Origin: Linderina pennispora
Taxonomy: Eukaryota; Kickxellomycota; Kickxellomycetes; Kickxellales; Kickxellaceae
Assembly (NCBI RefSeq): GCF_002104995.1
Contig: NW_024468250.1
Coordinates: forward strand, 1-64,000
Length of the DNA: 64,000 nucleotides
Direction of reading: 5' to 3'
Made by a program: the position numbers and the translations under genes. Positions 52,411-63,589 of the stretch are shown here, piece by piece. The notes under the pieces are model-generated. The model ran no database searches. It was not told the DNA's origin and saw only the letters and a list, made by a program, of their open reading frames with translations. Position 1 is the first letter of the stretch. The number at the start of each line of letters is the position of its first letter.

Positions 52411-54566
52411 TCATTGCCGACGACGCGCATTTGCCGCATTATCTCTCTGCATAGGATTGAATCTCGTCGAGCTAGGTGGTCTTGGACGCCCATCCTGTGT
52501 ACCTCCGCGCGCCGGGCCCACATGCGACGGTGGCCCGCCTGAATATGGGCCTCCATTCCGGGCCAAGAGCCCTGGTGGAGGTGGGGGAGGAGGTGGGCGG
52601 CCCATCATCGAGCGCATTTGGCTCAGCGGCGGGGGCGGTGGAGGGCGCTGCTGCGGCGGGTGAGGCGCACCAGCTGCCCGCATGCCAGGCAAGGGGGGTG
52701 GCGGTGGCAGAGGCGGTCGGGCAGACTCAGCTTTACTGTCGCCAAGGCCAGGTAGCTTGGTGATGTTTTCTTTCATAATATTGGCCATTACTCGACCAAG
52801 AGACCCGGACGATAGCCCAGGTAGTCCTGGCAGCGTCGAAGGCGTGTTCGGCACAATAGCGTCGTTGGCGGAGTCCTTGCCATCGTTCTTGTGCGACGCA
52901 TTGGCAGGTCCAAATCCCAGGGAGCTCACAAACTCCGACGACGCTTTGAGATTGACGGCCTCGCCATATATTCTCTCCTCCTGCTCCTTATCGGCCAGCT
53001 CAGTATCTAGGTGCTCTGCGGGCCTGGGGCGAGACCAGAACCGAGTCGTATGGTCATTACTACCAGATGCCAGGATATGACCCATCGGGTGCCACGCTAG
53101 CGACCAAATGTATGACTCATGGGCACCAGTGATCTCACCCTGGTGGCCCTTCTCGCCTGTAAACCAGAAGTGGATACCGCCATCGGACCCGCCTGATGCA
53201 AACATTGTCTCATGAATCGGGTGCCATGCGACCGAGGAAACCTCTTTCTGCGGGCCACGGAATGCCTGCACCTCCTTCATAGCACGCAGGTCGAACATCT
53301 TGATATTTTGGTCGCGGCCGCCGGTGAGGAGCCAGTTGCCGTTACGATTCCACTGCAGGCTTGACACTGTGTTGTTGTGGCCGTGCAGAGTAGTCAGGCA
53401 CTTTGAGGAGCGCGGGTCCCAGAGCTTTACCACGTTGTCCTTGCCCCCGGATGCAATCATGCCCATGTACGGGTGCCAGTCAATTGTCCGCACATCCCAG
53501 CCGTGGCCCGAAAGCTGGCTCTCCTCGGCGCTACGATTGAAGTCCCAGATTTTCAGCACGCCGTCATCACCGCCTGTGACAAACTTTGTGTCGGCTGGGC
53601 TGAAACTCAGATCGCGGATTGTGTCCTTGTGGCCCTGGAAGACCTTGACGTTGTTCATGTTGGGCTGCCAGTACTTGATCACACCATTGCCGTCAGCACT
53701 GACCAGCCACTGCGCGTTGTGTGTCCACTCCATCGCTCGCACAGCGGTATCGTGCGCCTACATGTATAAGATGGCAATGGTTTGAGCACACTCTTCCTCC
53801 CAAACAGAGCACCATGCTTGAAACATGCTTTATTGGATTCTGACCAATACATGGCTAGAGAATATCTTCTGGTGTATCTTACCTGCATGATGGTTTCAAA
53901 GTTGAACGTCAGCCCGCTCCACATTGTGAATTCGCCAGTGGACGCGCCAGTCAGTAGTCTCCTGCCCTCAGGCGTCCACCGAATAACGTTGATTGGGCAC
54001 CGCATTTTATTCTGCGCCTGTTGAATAAACCTCGTCGTAATCGACGTCTCAGGCTCCTCCGGCACAAATACCGATGGAAACACCTCAACCGTGTAGCTGG
54101 GATCGCTGGGCAGATACTTTAGGGACATGTTGGCGCCACCCGACCGCAACTCCAGACCGCGTGCCGTCGACGCGTAGTAGTCGATTGTCCGGCGCTGCAA
54201 CGGCCTTCGGACGCGCTTATTCTCGTCACCTTGCTGGTTGCTGCTGCTGTTGCTGTTGTTATTGTGGAATGATGGGCGCATCTGCGGTGCGTACCCCTGC
54301 TGCTGCTGCTGGTACTGGGGCGGACCACTGTGCTGCTGGTAGCCGCCCCCATTGTTGGGCCGCATACCGCCTTGCTGCATCGGCATATATGGCGGCCGGC
54401 CATGCTGGTTGTAGTTTGGCTGCATTCCGTGGCTCTGATTGCGCGGCGCCATTTGCTGCTGTGGGCGGAAATTGCCACCCATTGGAGCGTGCTGCTGCAT
54501 ATACTGAGGTGGCCTTGGTGGGCGCGATAAAGGTGGTGGCGGTGGCGGCGGTGGAGAACCAGACAT
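52411..54566 (-). CDS. PFS2: Polyadenylation factor PFS2/WDR33 (CPSF WD40 subunit)
   Basis: WD40 subunit of the cleavage and polyadenylation factor that helps read AAUAAA. Exon 1 (54566-53883) has a Pro/Gln/Asn-rich start and 'RRTIDYYASTARGLELR', 'FIQQAQNKMRCPINVIRWTP' and 'GEFTMWSGLTFNFETIMQ', all typical of the family. A 125-bp intron (53758-53882, GTAAGA...TAG) joins 'IMQ' to 'AHDTAVRAMEW' in phase. Exon 2 has the remaining WD repeats ('DLSFSPADTKFVTGGDDG', 'VRTIDWHPYMGMIASGGKDN', 'SLAWHPMGHILASGSNDHTT'). The C-terminal ~200 residues are polyproline and Gly/Arg-rich, ending in RRRQ, nearer WDR33 than the short yeast Pfs2. 676 residues, no frame breaks. Confidence 0.93.
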
Positions 54567-54732
54567 TTTGGATGAGCAATGTAAATTTTGATAATAAACT
54601 GTAGACGAATTGAAAGGAAGCAGATCCCAGAAATCAGCGCACCTCCAGAGGCTGGGTTAGGGCAAACGGGCGTGCTGTTAGAAATATGGGAAGACGGATT
54701 ATTTTTCGTGCTTATTTCTTGTCCACTTTAAA

Positions 54733-56093
54733 CTACTCTGAGGTGGCATCGTCTGAGGCAGTGGTTCTGGTTGACTGTCCAGGCGTCAAGATGGTCGCAT
54801 CATCATTATCAGAAATGTATCTGCTAGGAGAAGGGCGACAGCCGCTGCCTGGTCTACGGGTCGTGCTATTGGAGCGCCGGTTCCGGACTCTGGCATTCGA
54901 CGAACTGCCCATGCCCTCTTTCGGGGGAATGGGCGACGGTGATCTGCTTCCAGAATGTGGGTCTATAACATGGCGTGTTGGGTATCGGGAAGGGCGCTCA
55001 CTACCGTGCACATCCTCGTTATAGCTATCCTCATCTTCCAGCCAGTAATCTCCTCCGCTGTTGGATTCAAGCTCATCGTCATAGACTACGCTTTGCTGAA
55101 GTGCCGGTTCAGAGGGTCTCCGAGAATTCCTACTATTTGGCTTCAGCGAACCGCGGTTCTTAACACTGTGTGCTGGTCTCTGGCTAGACTCCTGATGACG
55201 GATCCGTCTAACGTGGTGTTCCTCGCCCTGAAATGACGGATCATGGTCAAATTGGCCTTCTTCAATATCGCCATCCATATCCCCTAGGCCATTATTATAT
55301 TGTGTGCGTACATCGGCATCACTTGTAGGATGCATCCGGCCCCTGCCTCGTCTGCCCCCTCTATGAAACCTACCCGGGTACCTCCCGCCCCGGTACCCGT
55401 CTCGATGTCTGTATGGAGGAAATTCATCATGATATATCATTCGACGGGTATTTCTCGCCGGTCCAGAGTACCTTTGCCCACGCCCCCTCTGCGAAGCCCT
55501 GTCGTAGCAGTTTTGGTATGAACGGTGCGGGTGCCGGCGAAAATAAGGCGGCTGCTGGCGTTGAGCAAAATGGACAGTTACCAGGCTGTTGCCCAGCGTC
55601 TTGCCATGTATGGCAGCACACGCTTCTTGGGCCTGTGTGCTCGTATCATATTCAATGAATGCGTATCTACTTATGCAGTGCCGCCATACTGCAAGTATAA
55701 CATACCAATTAATACCTGGAGCTCGAGAAACATACTGTGTGGCTTCATGCGTGTATCATGTCAATCCAGCATTATTGTATCTGCCACACAAATTCCACGG
55801 CTTGCTCACATATATGCTAGTGAAGTGTGCCATGCAGATCCTTTGTATGTCGTTGAAACTTACGGATGCGATTCACTGCCACGAAGAGGAGGGATTTCAC
55901 AGCGAATTATCCTGCCATACCTAACGCTTATTTTGCAAGGAGAGCAGTTAGAATAAAATCTTTGCGATTATGTATCCTAGTGGGCTCTGGCTTCCTAATA
56001 GACTCACTTTTCAAACTCGGTGCACAATGCTACGTGTGTGATGTCGGGTGTGAAACCGGCTATGAAGAGCGTCTTTGCAGAATCAAATCTCAT
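54733..56093 (-). CDS. RRM-domain RNA-binding protein (SR-like), three exons
   Basis: Three exons join in phase to 359 residues: 56093-56008, 55920-55864 (57 nt) and 55669-54733. Introns are 55921-56007 (GTGAGT...TTAG) and 55670-55863 (GTAAGT...TAAG). The joined RRM reads 'MRFDSAKTLFIAGFTPDITH' (RNP2), 'EKYGRIIRCEIPPLRGSESH', 'RYAFIEYDTSTQAQEACAAI' (RNP1) and 'HGKTLGNSLVTVHFAQR'. An Arg/Gly/Tyr-rich region and an acidic Ser/Arg/Pro-rich tail follow ('HSGSRSPSPIPP'). An in-frame TAG lies just upstream of ATG 56093, fixing the start. The layout resembles SR-type splicing factors with one RRM; the exact ortholog is not recognised. It is divergent from the thioredoxin gene across 330 bases. Confidence 0.82.
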
Positions 56094-56423
56094 ATTCGAA
56101 AGGGTATGCTAATGCTGGGGTGTTGGAGATTAATGTAAACGAAGCAAGACAAAGATGGAGACACTAGCGCATGCCAGACGTTTTTCTTCTTATACTCACC
56201 CTCTAGTCGCCAGCTAATTGCCTGTTACTGTCCTGCCACACACAAACCGAGAGCCATGCTTCCCCATGTTAGCGATCAGCCGCCTGCTTAGCAAATCTAG
56301 AGATCTAGCCCGGACTCCACACGTGACCTCCCTCTCCTTTTTAAGTATCTGGCCAGTTTGCTTATCGTCTCCAAACTCCTCTTCGCTGCTCCTCTACACC
56401 ACATTCCATCACTCATTTGCAGA
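56094..56423. other. Shared divergent promoter
   Basis: 330 bases between the RRM gene and mitochondrial thioredoxin. A CACGTG E-box is at 56320-56325 (ACACGTGACC). No gene. Confidence 0.5.
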
Positions 56424-56840
56424 ATGCTCAGAGTTTTTGCCCAGACCGCTCGGTACACAGCCTTTACCCGCAGCCTCTCTACCACCCGGTCCATTTTTGC
56501 CGCCAAGGGTGGCCGGGTATTTGAGACAACACAAGAAACGTTTGAAAAAGATGTGCTGGAGTCCGACACACCAACCCTGGTAGATTTCTACGCCAACTGG
56601 TGCCAGCCATGCAAGATGCTGAGTCCAGTCCTGACCAAGGCCGTGGAAACCGACGGGCGCGTGAACCTGGCTAAGATCAATGTCGATGAGAATCTGGATC
56701 TGGCGCACGACTACAAGGTCACGTCACTGCCGACGGTTGTGGCATTCCGCGATGGCGAGCCCACTGCTGCCTTCATCGGCATGCGGCCGCCAGCAGCGAT
56801 CCAGCAGTTCATTGACGAGACGGCCGAAGGCAAAAACTGA
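56424..56840 (+). CDS. Mitochondrial thioredoxin with WCQPC active site
   Basis: Intact 138 residues from ATG 56424. The start is a presequence: 'MLRVFAQTARYTAFTRSLST', rich in Arg/Ser/Thr. The thioredoxin fold follows: 'TPTLVDFYANWCQPCKML', 'LAKINVDENLDLAHDYKVTS' and the cis-proline 'SLPTVVAFRDG'. The active site is WCQPC where most thioredoxins have WCGPC; both redox cysteines are present. By targeting it corresponds to yeast Trx3. The stop is 18 bases from the stop of the convergent UTP7 gene. Confidence 0.9.
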   Translation: MLRVFAQTARYTAFTRSLSTTRSIFAAKGGRVFETTQETFEKDVLESDTPTLVDFYANWCQPCKMLSPVLTKAVETDGRVNLAKINVDENLDLAHDYKVTSLPTVVAFRDGEPTAAFIGMRPPAAIQQFIDETAEGKN

Positions 56841-56858
56841 AATGCATTTAAAAGACTT

Positions 56859-58668
56859 TTAGTTGCTCTTACGCTTCTGTTCATAAAACTTGCTCAGCGC
56901 ACCCTTCTCTGCCTCAGGGACCTTGCGCTTCTTGTTTTCATTGTCGCGCATACGCTTCTCAAGCAGCTCCATTTCCTGCAGCTTCTTGAGATCCATGATG
57001 TTGCTCTGGCGCTTGCGCTTGTAGCGCTTGGCGGTCGAGTTACGGCCACGCGTGCGGTTCCGGACAGTGTTGTCAAGGTACTGTCCTGAGGCCTTGTTCT
57101 CGGTATACTCTTGCTGCTGCCGTGCCACAGCTTCGCGCTGGCGCTGCACGGCTGTGCGCGGATCCAAGCGGCCGATGAAGTTCGGATCCAGCTGGATGGT
57201 ATCGGGCGCCAGCTTGTCCAGCAGAGACTTGACCTCTGCCTCCTGCCGCTGCTTCTTGGTCTGGAATGGGTTGGCAACATAGGCGTCAAAGTTGGGCTCT
57301 CCTGACCCGGGGATCACAATCGACGAGATACCCTTGTCAGTGCCGTAGCCGAGCACATCGTCGTAGGGAACAAACATCACGTCGCTGATCGACGTTCCAC
57401 CCACTGTCCTCTGCATGTACGGCTTCTTGACCTTGTCGGCCAGCGCATCCTTCCAGATCGTCACGTTAGCGCCGTATCCAGCAGCCAGCAGGCCCTGCTG
57501 ACTAATGTCCAGAGAGTGGGCAGGACGTGTGGTCTTGTACTCGTGCAGCTGTTTGAAGTTGCGGATATCCCATATCTTCAGCCGCCCGTCCTGGCCGCTG
57601 GTTGCCATGTACGTGCCTGTCCGGTCGATTGCCATCGCCTGCACGGGGCCCTGGTGGCACAGAATCTTGGCCAAGGGCTGTGCTTGCTTGGGCGCCCACA
57701 TCGACACAATGCCATTACTGTGGCCCAGATTCACCACTGCGTTGTACGGATTCACCTTCAGCACATGGCACTCGCCATAGCCTGTCCGGTGCTCACCGGC
57801 AACGGAGCCCTCAGTGACATCCTGGTACACCACCTTGCCAGTGTTTCCCGTCGACGCCAGCAAGAAGTGGTACGGCAGGAAGCCGAGCGCCGTCGGCTCA
57901 ACGTGCTTCTGTAGACAATGCACTTCAGCACCAGTGTGATCGTAGATATAGGCGTACTTCTTCTGTGCCACAGCAAACAGGCTCTCGTTGTGCAGCCATG
58001 CGACATCCCGAATCGTCTCACGGACATGGAACTCGCATGTCAGGTTGCCGTTGCGCCAGTCCATAGTAGCCAGGTGTCCCTTACGCCCGCCCAGCAGCAA
58101 GAACTTGCCGTTCCGCGTATAGTCCATCGAGTACGGCCCGAACTCCTGCAGATCCAGATCAAAAATCTTGTCAGCACTGCTGATATCCAGATGCTCCTTC
58201 AGGTCGCGCTGCTTGATCCGGTACGTGCGCTCCATACCCTCGGCCTCGAGATAGCCGGCCTCCTCCGTCATCAGAACCTCGGCGCGCGCCGCATCCAGGA
58301 TCGCCTGCTCGCGCCGCCTCTGCTCGTGCTGCACCTTGTGAATCGCCTTCTTGCTCTTGACCTGCACCTTCTCCTTCCTCTTGGCGCCAGGCACGACCCC
58401 GCGCTGGTACTTTTCCGATCTCTTTAGAGTTGCCTGCTTGATTTCGTCGTCAGAGTCTTCATCCTTGCTCTTCTCCTTTTGCTGCTGCTTCTTGCCCTTC
58501 TTGCCCTTCTTGCCCTTCTTGGCTGTGGCCTGGCGTAGGGTGCGCGGTGCAGGTCCAGAGTCGCTCTCCTCGGAGCCAGCATCACCTGTCGCTGTAGCTA
58601 GCCGCAGTTTCCTCAACGTTGCCTTTGGCAAATGCGCCTCCCTTGTTGCTGCTCTCTGCTGTTGACAT
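56859..58668 (-). CDS. UTP7: U3 snoRNP / SSU-processome protein UTP7 (WDR46, BING4)
   Basis: WD40 protein required for 18S rRNA maturation in the nucleolus. ATG 58668 gives 'MSTAESSNKGGAFAK'; one frame change near 58625 leads into a 590-residue frame. The N terminus is highly basic/acidic ('KKGKKGKKGKKQQQKEKSKD'). WD repeats follow: 'QEFGPYSMDYTRNGKFLLLG', 'ATMDWRNGNLTCEFHVRETI', 'TGTYMATSGQDGRLKIWDIR'. The BING4 C-terminal domain then reads 'NFDAYVANPFQTKKQRQEAE' with 'VKSLLDKLAPDTIQLDPNFI'. The tail is lysine/arginine-rich with a coiled-coil-like stretch, ending 'GALSKFYEQKRKSN'. About 600 residues, near the family norm. Confidence 0.93.
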
Positions 58669-59116
58669 TGTTTGGACGTCTAGTAAAATGTGAATTTGCG
58701 AGCGAGAGAGACGAGTCGAAAAAGGAGCAAAGCAGAAATCGAGAAAAAAAAGTGCTCACTAAAAAAACCAGTAATTGCGATCAAACAGGGATCAGTACAG
58801 GATCAGAGCACGTGCCTTCACCTTCCACCACCAGAATGTAGGTGAGGGGAGCATTGCATATCTTCGTGTCAGATATTCACAGCTGACATCCCCATCCGAG
58901 CAGCATACCACAATAAAGCACCATCATCTTTGGCGGAATATAGCATTACATCGATGCCAACAATGCGAGCAGGCAAACATCTCTTGACCATACATGCCAT
59001 CGCTCACAAGTTCATTCTAGACTACCCCACTTCTCGTATGGATTTCGGTTGCTTCAGACACATTAGGAAAAGTGCGTGCAAAATCATTCGCAATTCCCAC
59101 AAAATACCTAGCTCGC
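58669..59116. other. Intergenic
   Basis: UTP7 promoter and 3' flank of the ABC transporter. No gene recognised. Confidence 0.5.
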
Positions 59117-61226
59117 TCAGTGATGCTCAGCAGCCTGGGCCAACATCAGCTGTCTAAAGTAGCCCTTCTCCTTGCCCATCAGCTCATTGTAGGGCCCGGC
59201 CTCCTCGATATTCCCGGTGTCGCCAACAACCAGGATAGTATCGCTCTTCTTCAGCGTGCTGGAGCGGTGAGCAATAGTGATCACAGTTAGGTCAGAACTA
59301 GCACTGATCTTGTCCAGGGCCTGCAGCACGCGTGTCTCGCGGGTGCCGTCCAGTGCACTAGGTAGCCTCGTCCAGAATCATGATATCGGGCTTCGCAAGC
59401 AGGGCACGCGCAATCGCGATACGCTGCTTCTGGCCGCCAGACAGGGATACACCGCGCTCACCGACATAGGTGTCAAGTTGTGCCGGGAACCGTGAAACAA
59501 AGTACCACGCATCGGCCATCTCGAGTGCAGCAATCAGCTCGCTGTCAGTAGCCAGCGGGTTACCGTAGAGCAGGTTATCACGAATCGTTCCAGCAAAGAG
59601 CACCGGCTCCTGGGGCACCATTGCGATATGAGAGCGCCAGCTAGCGAGGTCCATATCGCGAAGGTCGATGCCGTCAACAGTAATCGTGCCGACAGTAGGA
59701 TCATAGAAGCGCATCAAAAGACTGGCGACTGTGCTCTTGCCCTTGCCTGAGGGACCAGCAATGGCCACATGCGAGCCCTTGGTGATCTCAAACGAGAGTT
59801 TGTCAAACACATGCACGTCGCTACGGGTTGGGTACGTAAAGCCAACATTGTCGAACTTGATTGTGTTGATGTCGCTAACCTTGACGCCATTGGGGTTCCG
59901 GTCGATGGCTGGCTTGCGGTCCAGCAAGTAGAACAGACGCGACCCAGCACCAACACCCTTCATGACTTCGGAGTAGAAAGACGACAGACCAGAGAGCGAT
60001 GTGCCAACGTATGCCGAGTACAGCATAACCGAGGTCATGTCACCAATAGAAATTTCACCGTTCATAACCATGCGTCCGCCGAATCCGAGGAAAGCAAGAA
60101 CCGCCAAGTTGCCCGCCAGTCCGTTACCGCCAAAGAACAGGCTACTAGCCATGGCCTCCTTTTTGGCCAGGCCAAAGATCTTTTGGACCTCGATGTCGTA
60201 GCGCTCGACCTCCTGCGACTCACGCGAGAACGCCTGCACGGTGCGCACATTGCTGATGCGCTCCTCTGATACCTTAGTCAGGTCACCGACGGCCTCCTGC
60301 GTCTTCTTGGACAGCTTCTTGATGTACTTTCCGTAGATTACAGCCCACAGTGCCACTGGTGGCACGATGCCTAGCATAATTCCAGTCAGCTTCGGGCTGA
60401 CATACAGCATCATTCCAATGCCAACGACAGCCGAGATCGAGGACCGCAGCCCATCAGACACATTGTTGGTGATGCTCTTGCTGACAATCGACGTGTCGGT
60501 GCTGAGTCGGCTGATAAGATCTCCGGACCGGTTGCGATCAAAGAAGCCCATGTCCTGCTGCATGATCCGCCCAAACATCTGCTTGCGCAGGCGAGCAATC
60601 ATGCTCTCGCCAGCGGTGCGGATCAGGAACACGCGGCCCATGTTTGCTGCCGCGCCCACGACGAACATGCCTCCCAGACCTGCAAACACCTCCTTCAGCG
60701 ACAAGCCATACGGGATCACTGCTCCAGCATTGGTCACGATATCGATGATCTTGCCCATCGAGAATGGCACCACCATCGTCACTGATGACGACACCAGGAG
60801 CAAACCTACTGCTCCACCTAGCAGCTTGTACTCGGGCCTAGCCAGCCTGAACAGCCTGAGCCAGGCCTGGCTCGTCTTGACCTTCTTTGCACTTTTGGCC
60901 TCCTCAGGGTCAACGCCCATAGCCTCGGCTGCTTCCTTCGTGGCGGGCTTGTCCTTGTCGAGCGGTGCGATATCGCTCAGGGATGGTGTCGGCGAACGCG
61001 GCGATCCAGATGGGGTTGGCGACGAGTACTGCCGCCGCTGCGCACGAAACTCGGGCGACCTGAGCAGCGGCGTCGATACATTGACCGGGCTACCGCTGCG
61101 CTGCATTGTGGCCCTGCTCCGTGTCCTTGAATTTGTGAAAAGGCGTTGAATTTGTCGTGTGCTTACAACTGCGCGCTGGCTGGTGGCTTTTAGTGAGGTG
61201 TGGGTGAGAAATAGCGCAACCGCCAT
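59117..61226 (-). CDS. MDL1: Mitochondrial ABC half-transporter (MDL1/ABCB10-like)
   Basis: Half-size ABC exporter of the mitochondrial inner membrane. ATG 61226 gives a basic presequence ('MAVALFLTHTSLKATSQRAV') and a Ser/Pro-rich linker. The membrane domain starts near 'LFRLARPEYKLLGGAVG' with about six hydrophobic segments. The nucleotide-binding domain has Walker A 'GPSGKGKST', Q-loop 'VPQEPVLFAGT', signature 'VSLSGGQKQRIAIARALL', Walker B 'PDIMILDEAT' and H-loop 'VITIAHRSST'. A single frame change right after Walker B (near 59358) leads to 'GTRETRVLQALDKISA' and the end 'GYFRQLMLAQAAEHH'. About 700 residues. Yeast Mdl1 exports peptides from the matrix; ABCB8 and ABCB10 are other possible equivalents. 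Confidence 0.88.
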
Positions 61227-62224
61227 CGGGTGTCTAAGAGAAGAGAGGGGGCGATAAGGCAAAAAGGAGCTGGCTGTCTGCGGTCTAAATACTGTGTTTT
61301 CTTTTGCTGATCGGTGACAGAGAGACAAAGGGTGGAAAGATCTCGCTGGAAGGCATCTTCAGTAAGCCAGACACTGCTGAGGCCGAGCCCACTTCCGCCA
61401 AGAGAAAAAAACCCATGCTGCTGCCATTACACAAATCCGGCCGCATGAGAGCGGTGCTGATCGTGATTTGATTCCAGCCTGCAGGCCACTTCAATATCGC
61501 CATCGCCTCCCTGTCGGCGATCGAGTGACACCAATACTGGCGCATGTCTCCTGGCTGCTTGCAGCGACAACGCCCACCTCGCTCTGGTCGCCAGGAAATT
61601 TGTTTCTTAGCTGAAATAGCAGCCGCAGTGGATGGTGCATATGAATAAGATTGATGGGGTTGGATACTGCTATTTGCCTCCATTCCAGGTGCCAGGAAAT
61701 AGTTAGATTTCTGTGTAGCCCGAGACACTATTCATCATTCCCCCACTCCATGACCTACCTGCTGCTCAACTCACCCCCTTCCCTGTGTACCTTGAACCCA
61801 GATAAAAATAAAAATAAAAAAGCCAAATAGCCTAGACACCTGAATCGGCTCCTGGGTCTCATAGATTCTGGGAAAAAAAAGTATACTAGTAAACATGATC
61901 TTTACTGTCTTCCGTCGGCTTGTAGTCTTTGTCATCCTACCGCGTTTTCTGCACTTCTATATTACTTCTTTTGTTCCCCACACGCTCCACCTCGACCCTT
62001 ATAGCATAGCAAATATCCCCACGGTTGCATACTCTTTTGGAGCTAGACGCCCTCTCCTTGCTAGGCAATAGAATTAGCACACAACAAGCGCAGACGTCCT
62101 CTTCTCTTTTAATAATCCAGAATCTCCTCCTCCACGCAGACCCTTCCCTATCCTCCATACTTGGCCTTCTGTCGTCCGCTTACCGCTCTATTTTATGCCA
62201 CAGCTCTTCTAAAAGCAGCCGCTC
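61227..62224. other. Divergent intergenic region
   Basis: About 1 kb between the ABC transporter and the membrane protein. Short A runs at 61800-61820 and 61873-61880. An antisense frame at 61285-61728 has no protein-like pattern. No gene recognised. Confidence 0.5.
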
Positions 62225-63589
62225 ATGGGGAAAACACCAGCAAAGGGAGTCGACGCCTTGGTCCAGGCTCAGCGGCCTGTGCTGCGTGCTGTAATCTACG
62301 CTACCATTGCTCTTATGTCGATACTGCAGCTGGCGCTAACCGGCGTATCCTGGACCAGCATCGAGTTTATGCGGCGCTCGGGAGACTTTATCGGTGCACT
62401 GTCAGTGATCTCTGGCATACTCACGTTTTGCATATCCAGCATCTACGCAGCCGCAACGATTCTGACCGAACGCGCAGAGAACGACCACGAGCAGGTGCCG
62501 CTGTTCTGCGAGCGTTTCAATCGGCCGTCAGTCGAGCGCCTGATCAACTGCATGATGGCATCGTGGTGGTTTGCCATGGCTACCAGCAATTCCAACATGC
62601 TGTTTGTGTTTCGCGACGATATCTCAAAGTGTGTGCGTGGCGAAGACAGAAAACTCGTCGACCCGACGCCTGCAAGATAATGCGTGGTGCGGTCACTCTC
62701 AACTGGCTGATCTTGCTGATGTGGATCATTCGCGCATGGCGTGGCTTCACTCGCGGCAACATGCACTTTGACTCGCGCATCTTTGCCGAAGCCCTCGATG
62801 ACCACGAGCTTTTGACGTACCCATCGCCAATACCCTGACGCCAGTGCCCACCAGCAGCAGCCAAAGCAACTGCCACTATCAGGCAGACCCGGTAAAAAAG
62901 TCAAGCAACACCTCGATGGGCTTTGAGGTTGTTGGCTCGCTTACCACCGCTGCCGCAGAGATTCTTGAGATCGTCCCTGGCAGGGCAGACAGCACACCCG
63001 CAGCAGGCTGCCACAAAAGAGTCGGATCCAGTTTCCACCTTACTGCAGAACCCTAATGGCCAGACACAGGCTCATAAATCTGCCGCCCCACACACCACCC
63101 CGGCCGCAATTCAACCGCCCCACACGCCCCAGCTACGTAATCATGAAAATCTGACTCTTGTACGAGACGTAGCATCCCACACACCGCAGCAGCAGCAGCA
63201 GCAGCCTCCGACACACCCACCCACTCTTACGCAACATATCATCGCAACCAGCACCTGTTAGGACGGCGATCGCAAGCATCAATCCCCAGAATATGGCCAA
63301 GGCTCTCCCAGTATTCCCAGGTGGCGCAAGCCCCCAGCAGCAAGAGCCACCTGGATTGCATGCGATAAACATCACGCATGCACACGATTGCAGCCCTGCA
63401 TTTGAGACAAACGGAACGTCCAAGACTGTCGGCACCATCCACCCGCAGTTCCAGAGCACACCAGCTACCGGTGCTAGCAGACAGTCCAGGTACCCAGCGC
63501 CGCCCCGTGCAACCCCACACTCATCAGTGCTGCAACCTGCATTCCCTGCACACGGACAGGGACCTCCATCACATACACGCGAAGCCTAA
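62225..63589 (+). CDS. Tetraspan (MARVEL-like) membrane protein with disordered tail (frame-broken)
   Basis: ATG 62225 gives 'MGKTPAKGVDALVQAQRP' and hydrophobic segments 'VIYATIALMSILQLALTGV', 'IGALSVISGILTFCISSIYA', then 'LINCMMASWWFAMATSNSNM' and, after a frame change near 62660, 'GAVTLNWLILLMWIIRAW'. Four segments with short loops recall MARVEL or similar fungal tetraspans. Beyond 'EALDDHELLTYPSPIP' there is a stop at 62838. Protein-like Ser/Pro/Gln/His sequence continues in shifted frames to a stop at 63587-63589 ('TLTQHIIATSTC', 'AKALPVFPGGASPQQQEPPG'). I read it as a disordered tail interrupted by two or three indels. The membrane part is well supported; the end point is not. Confidence 0.5.

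Noticed and set aside
61285-61728. 147-codon antisense frame upstream of the ABC transporter
   Set aside because: No recognisable domain and no support for a start or promoter; treated as chance.
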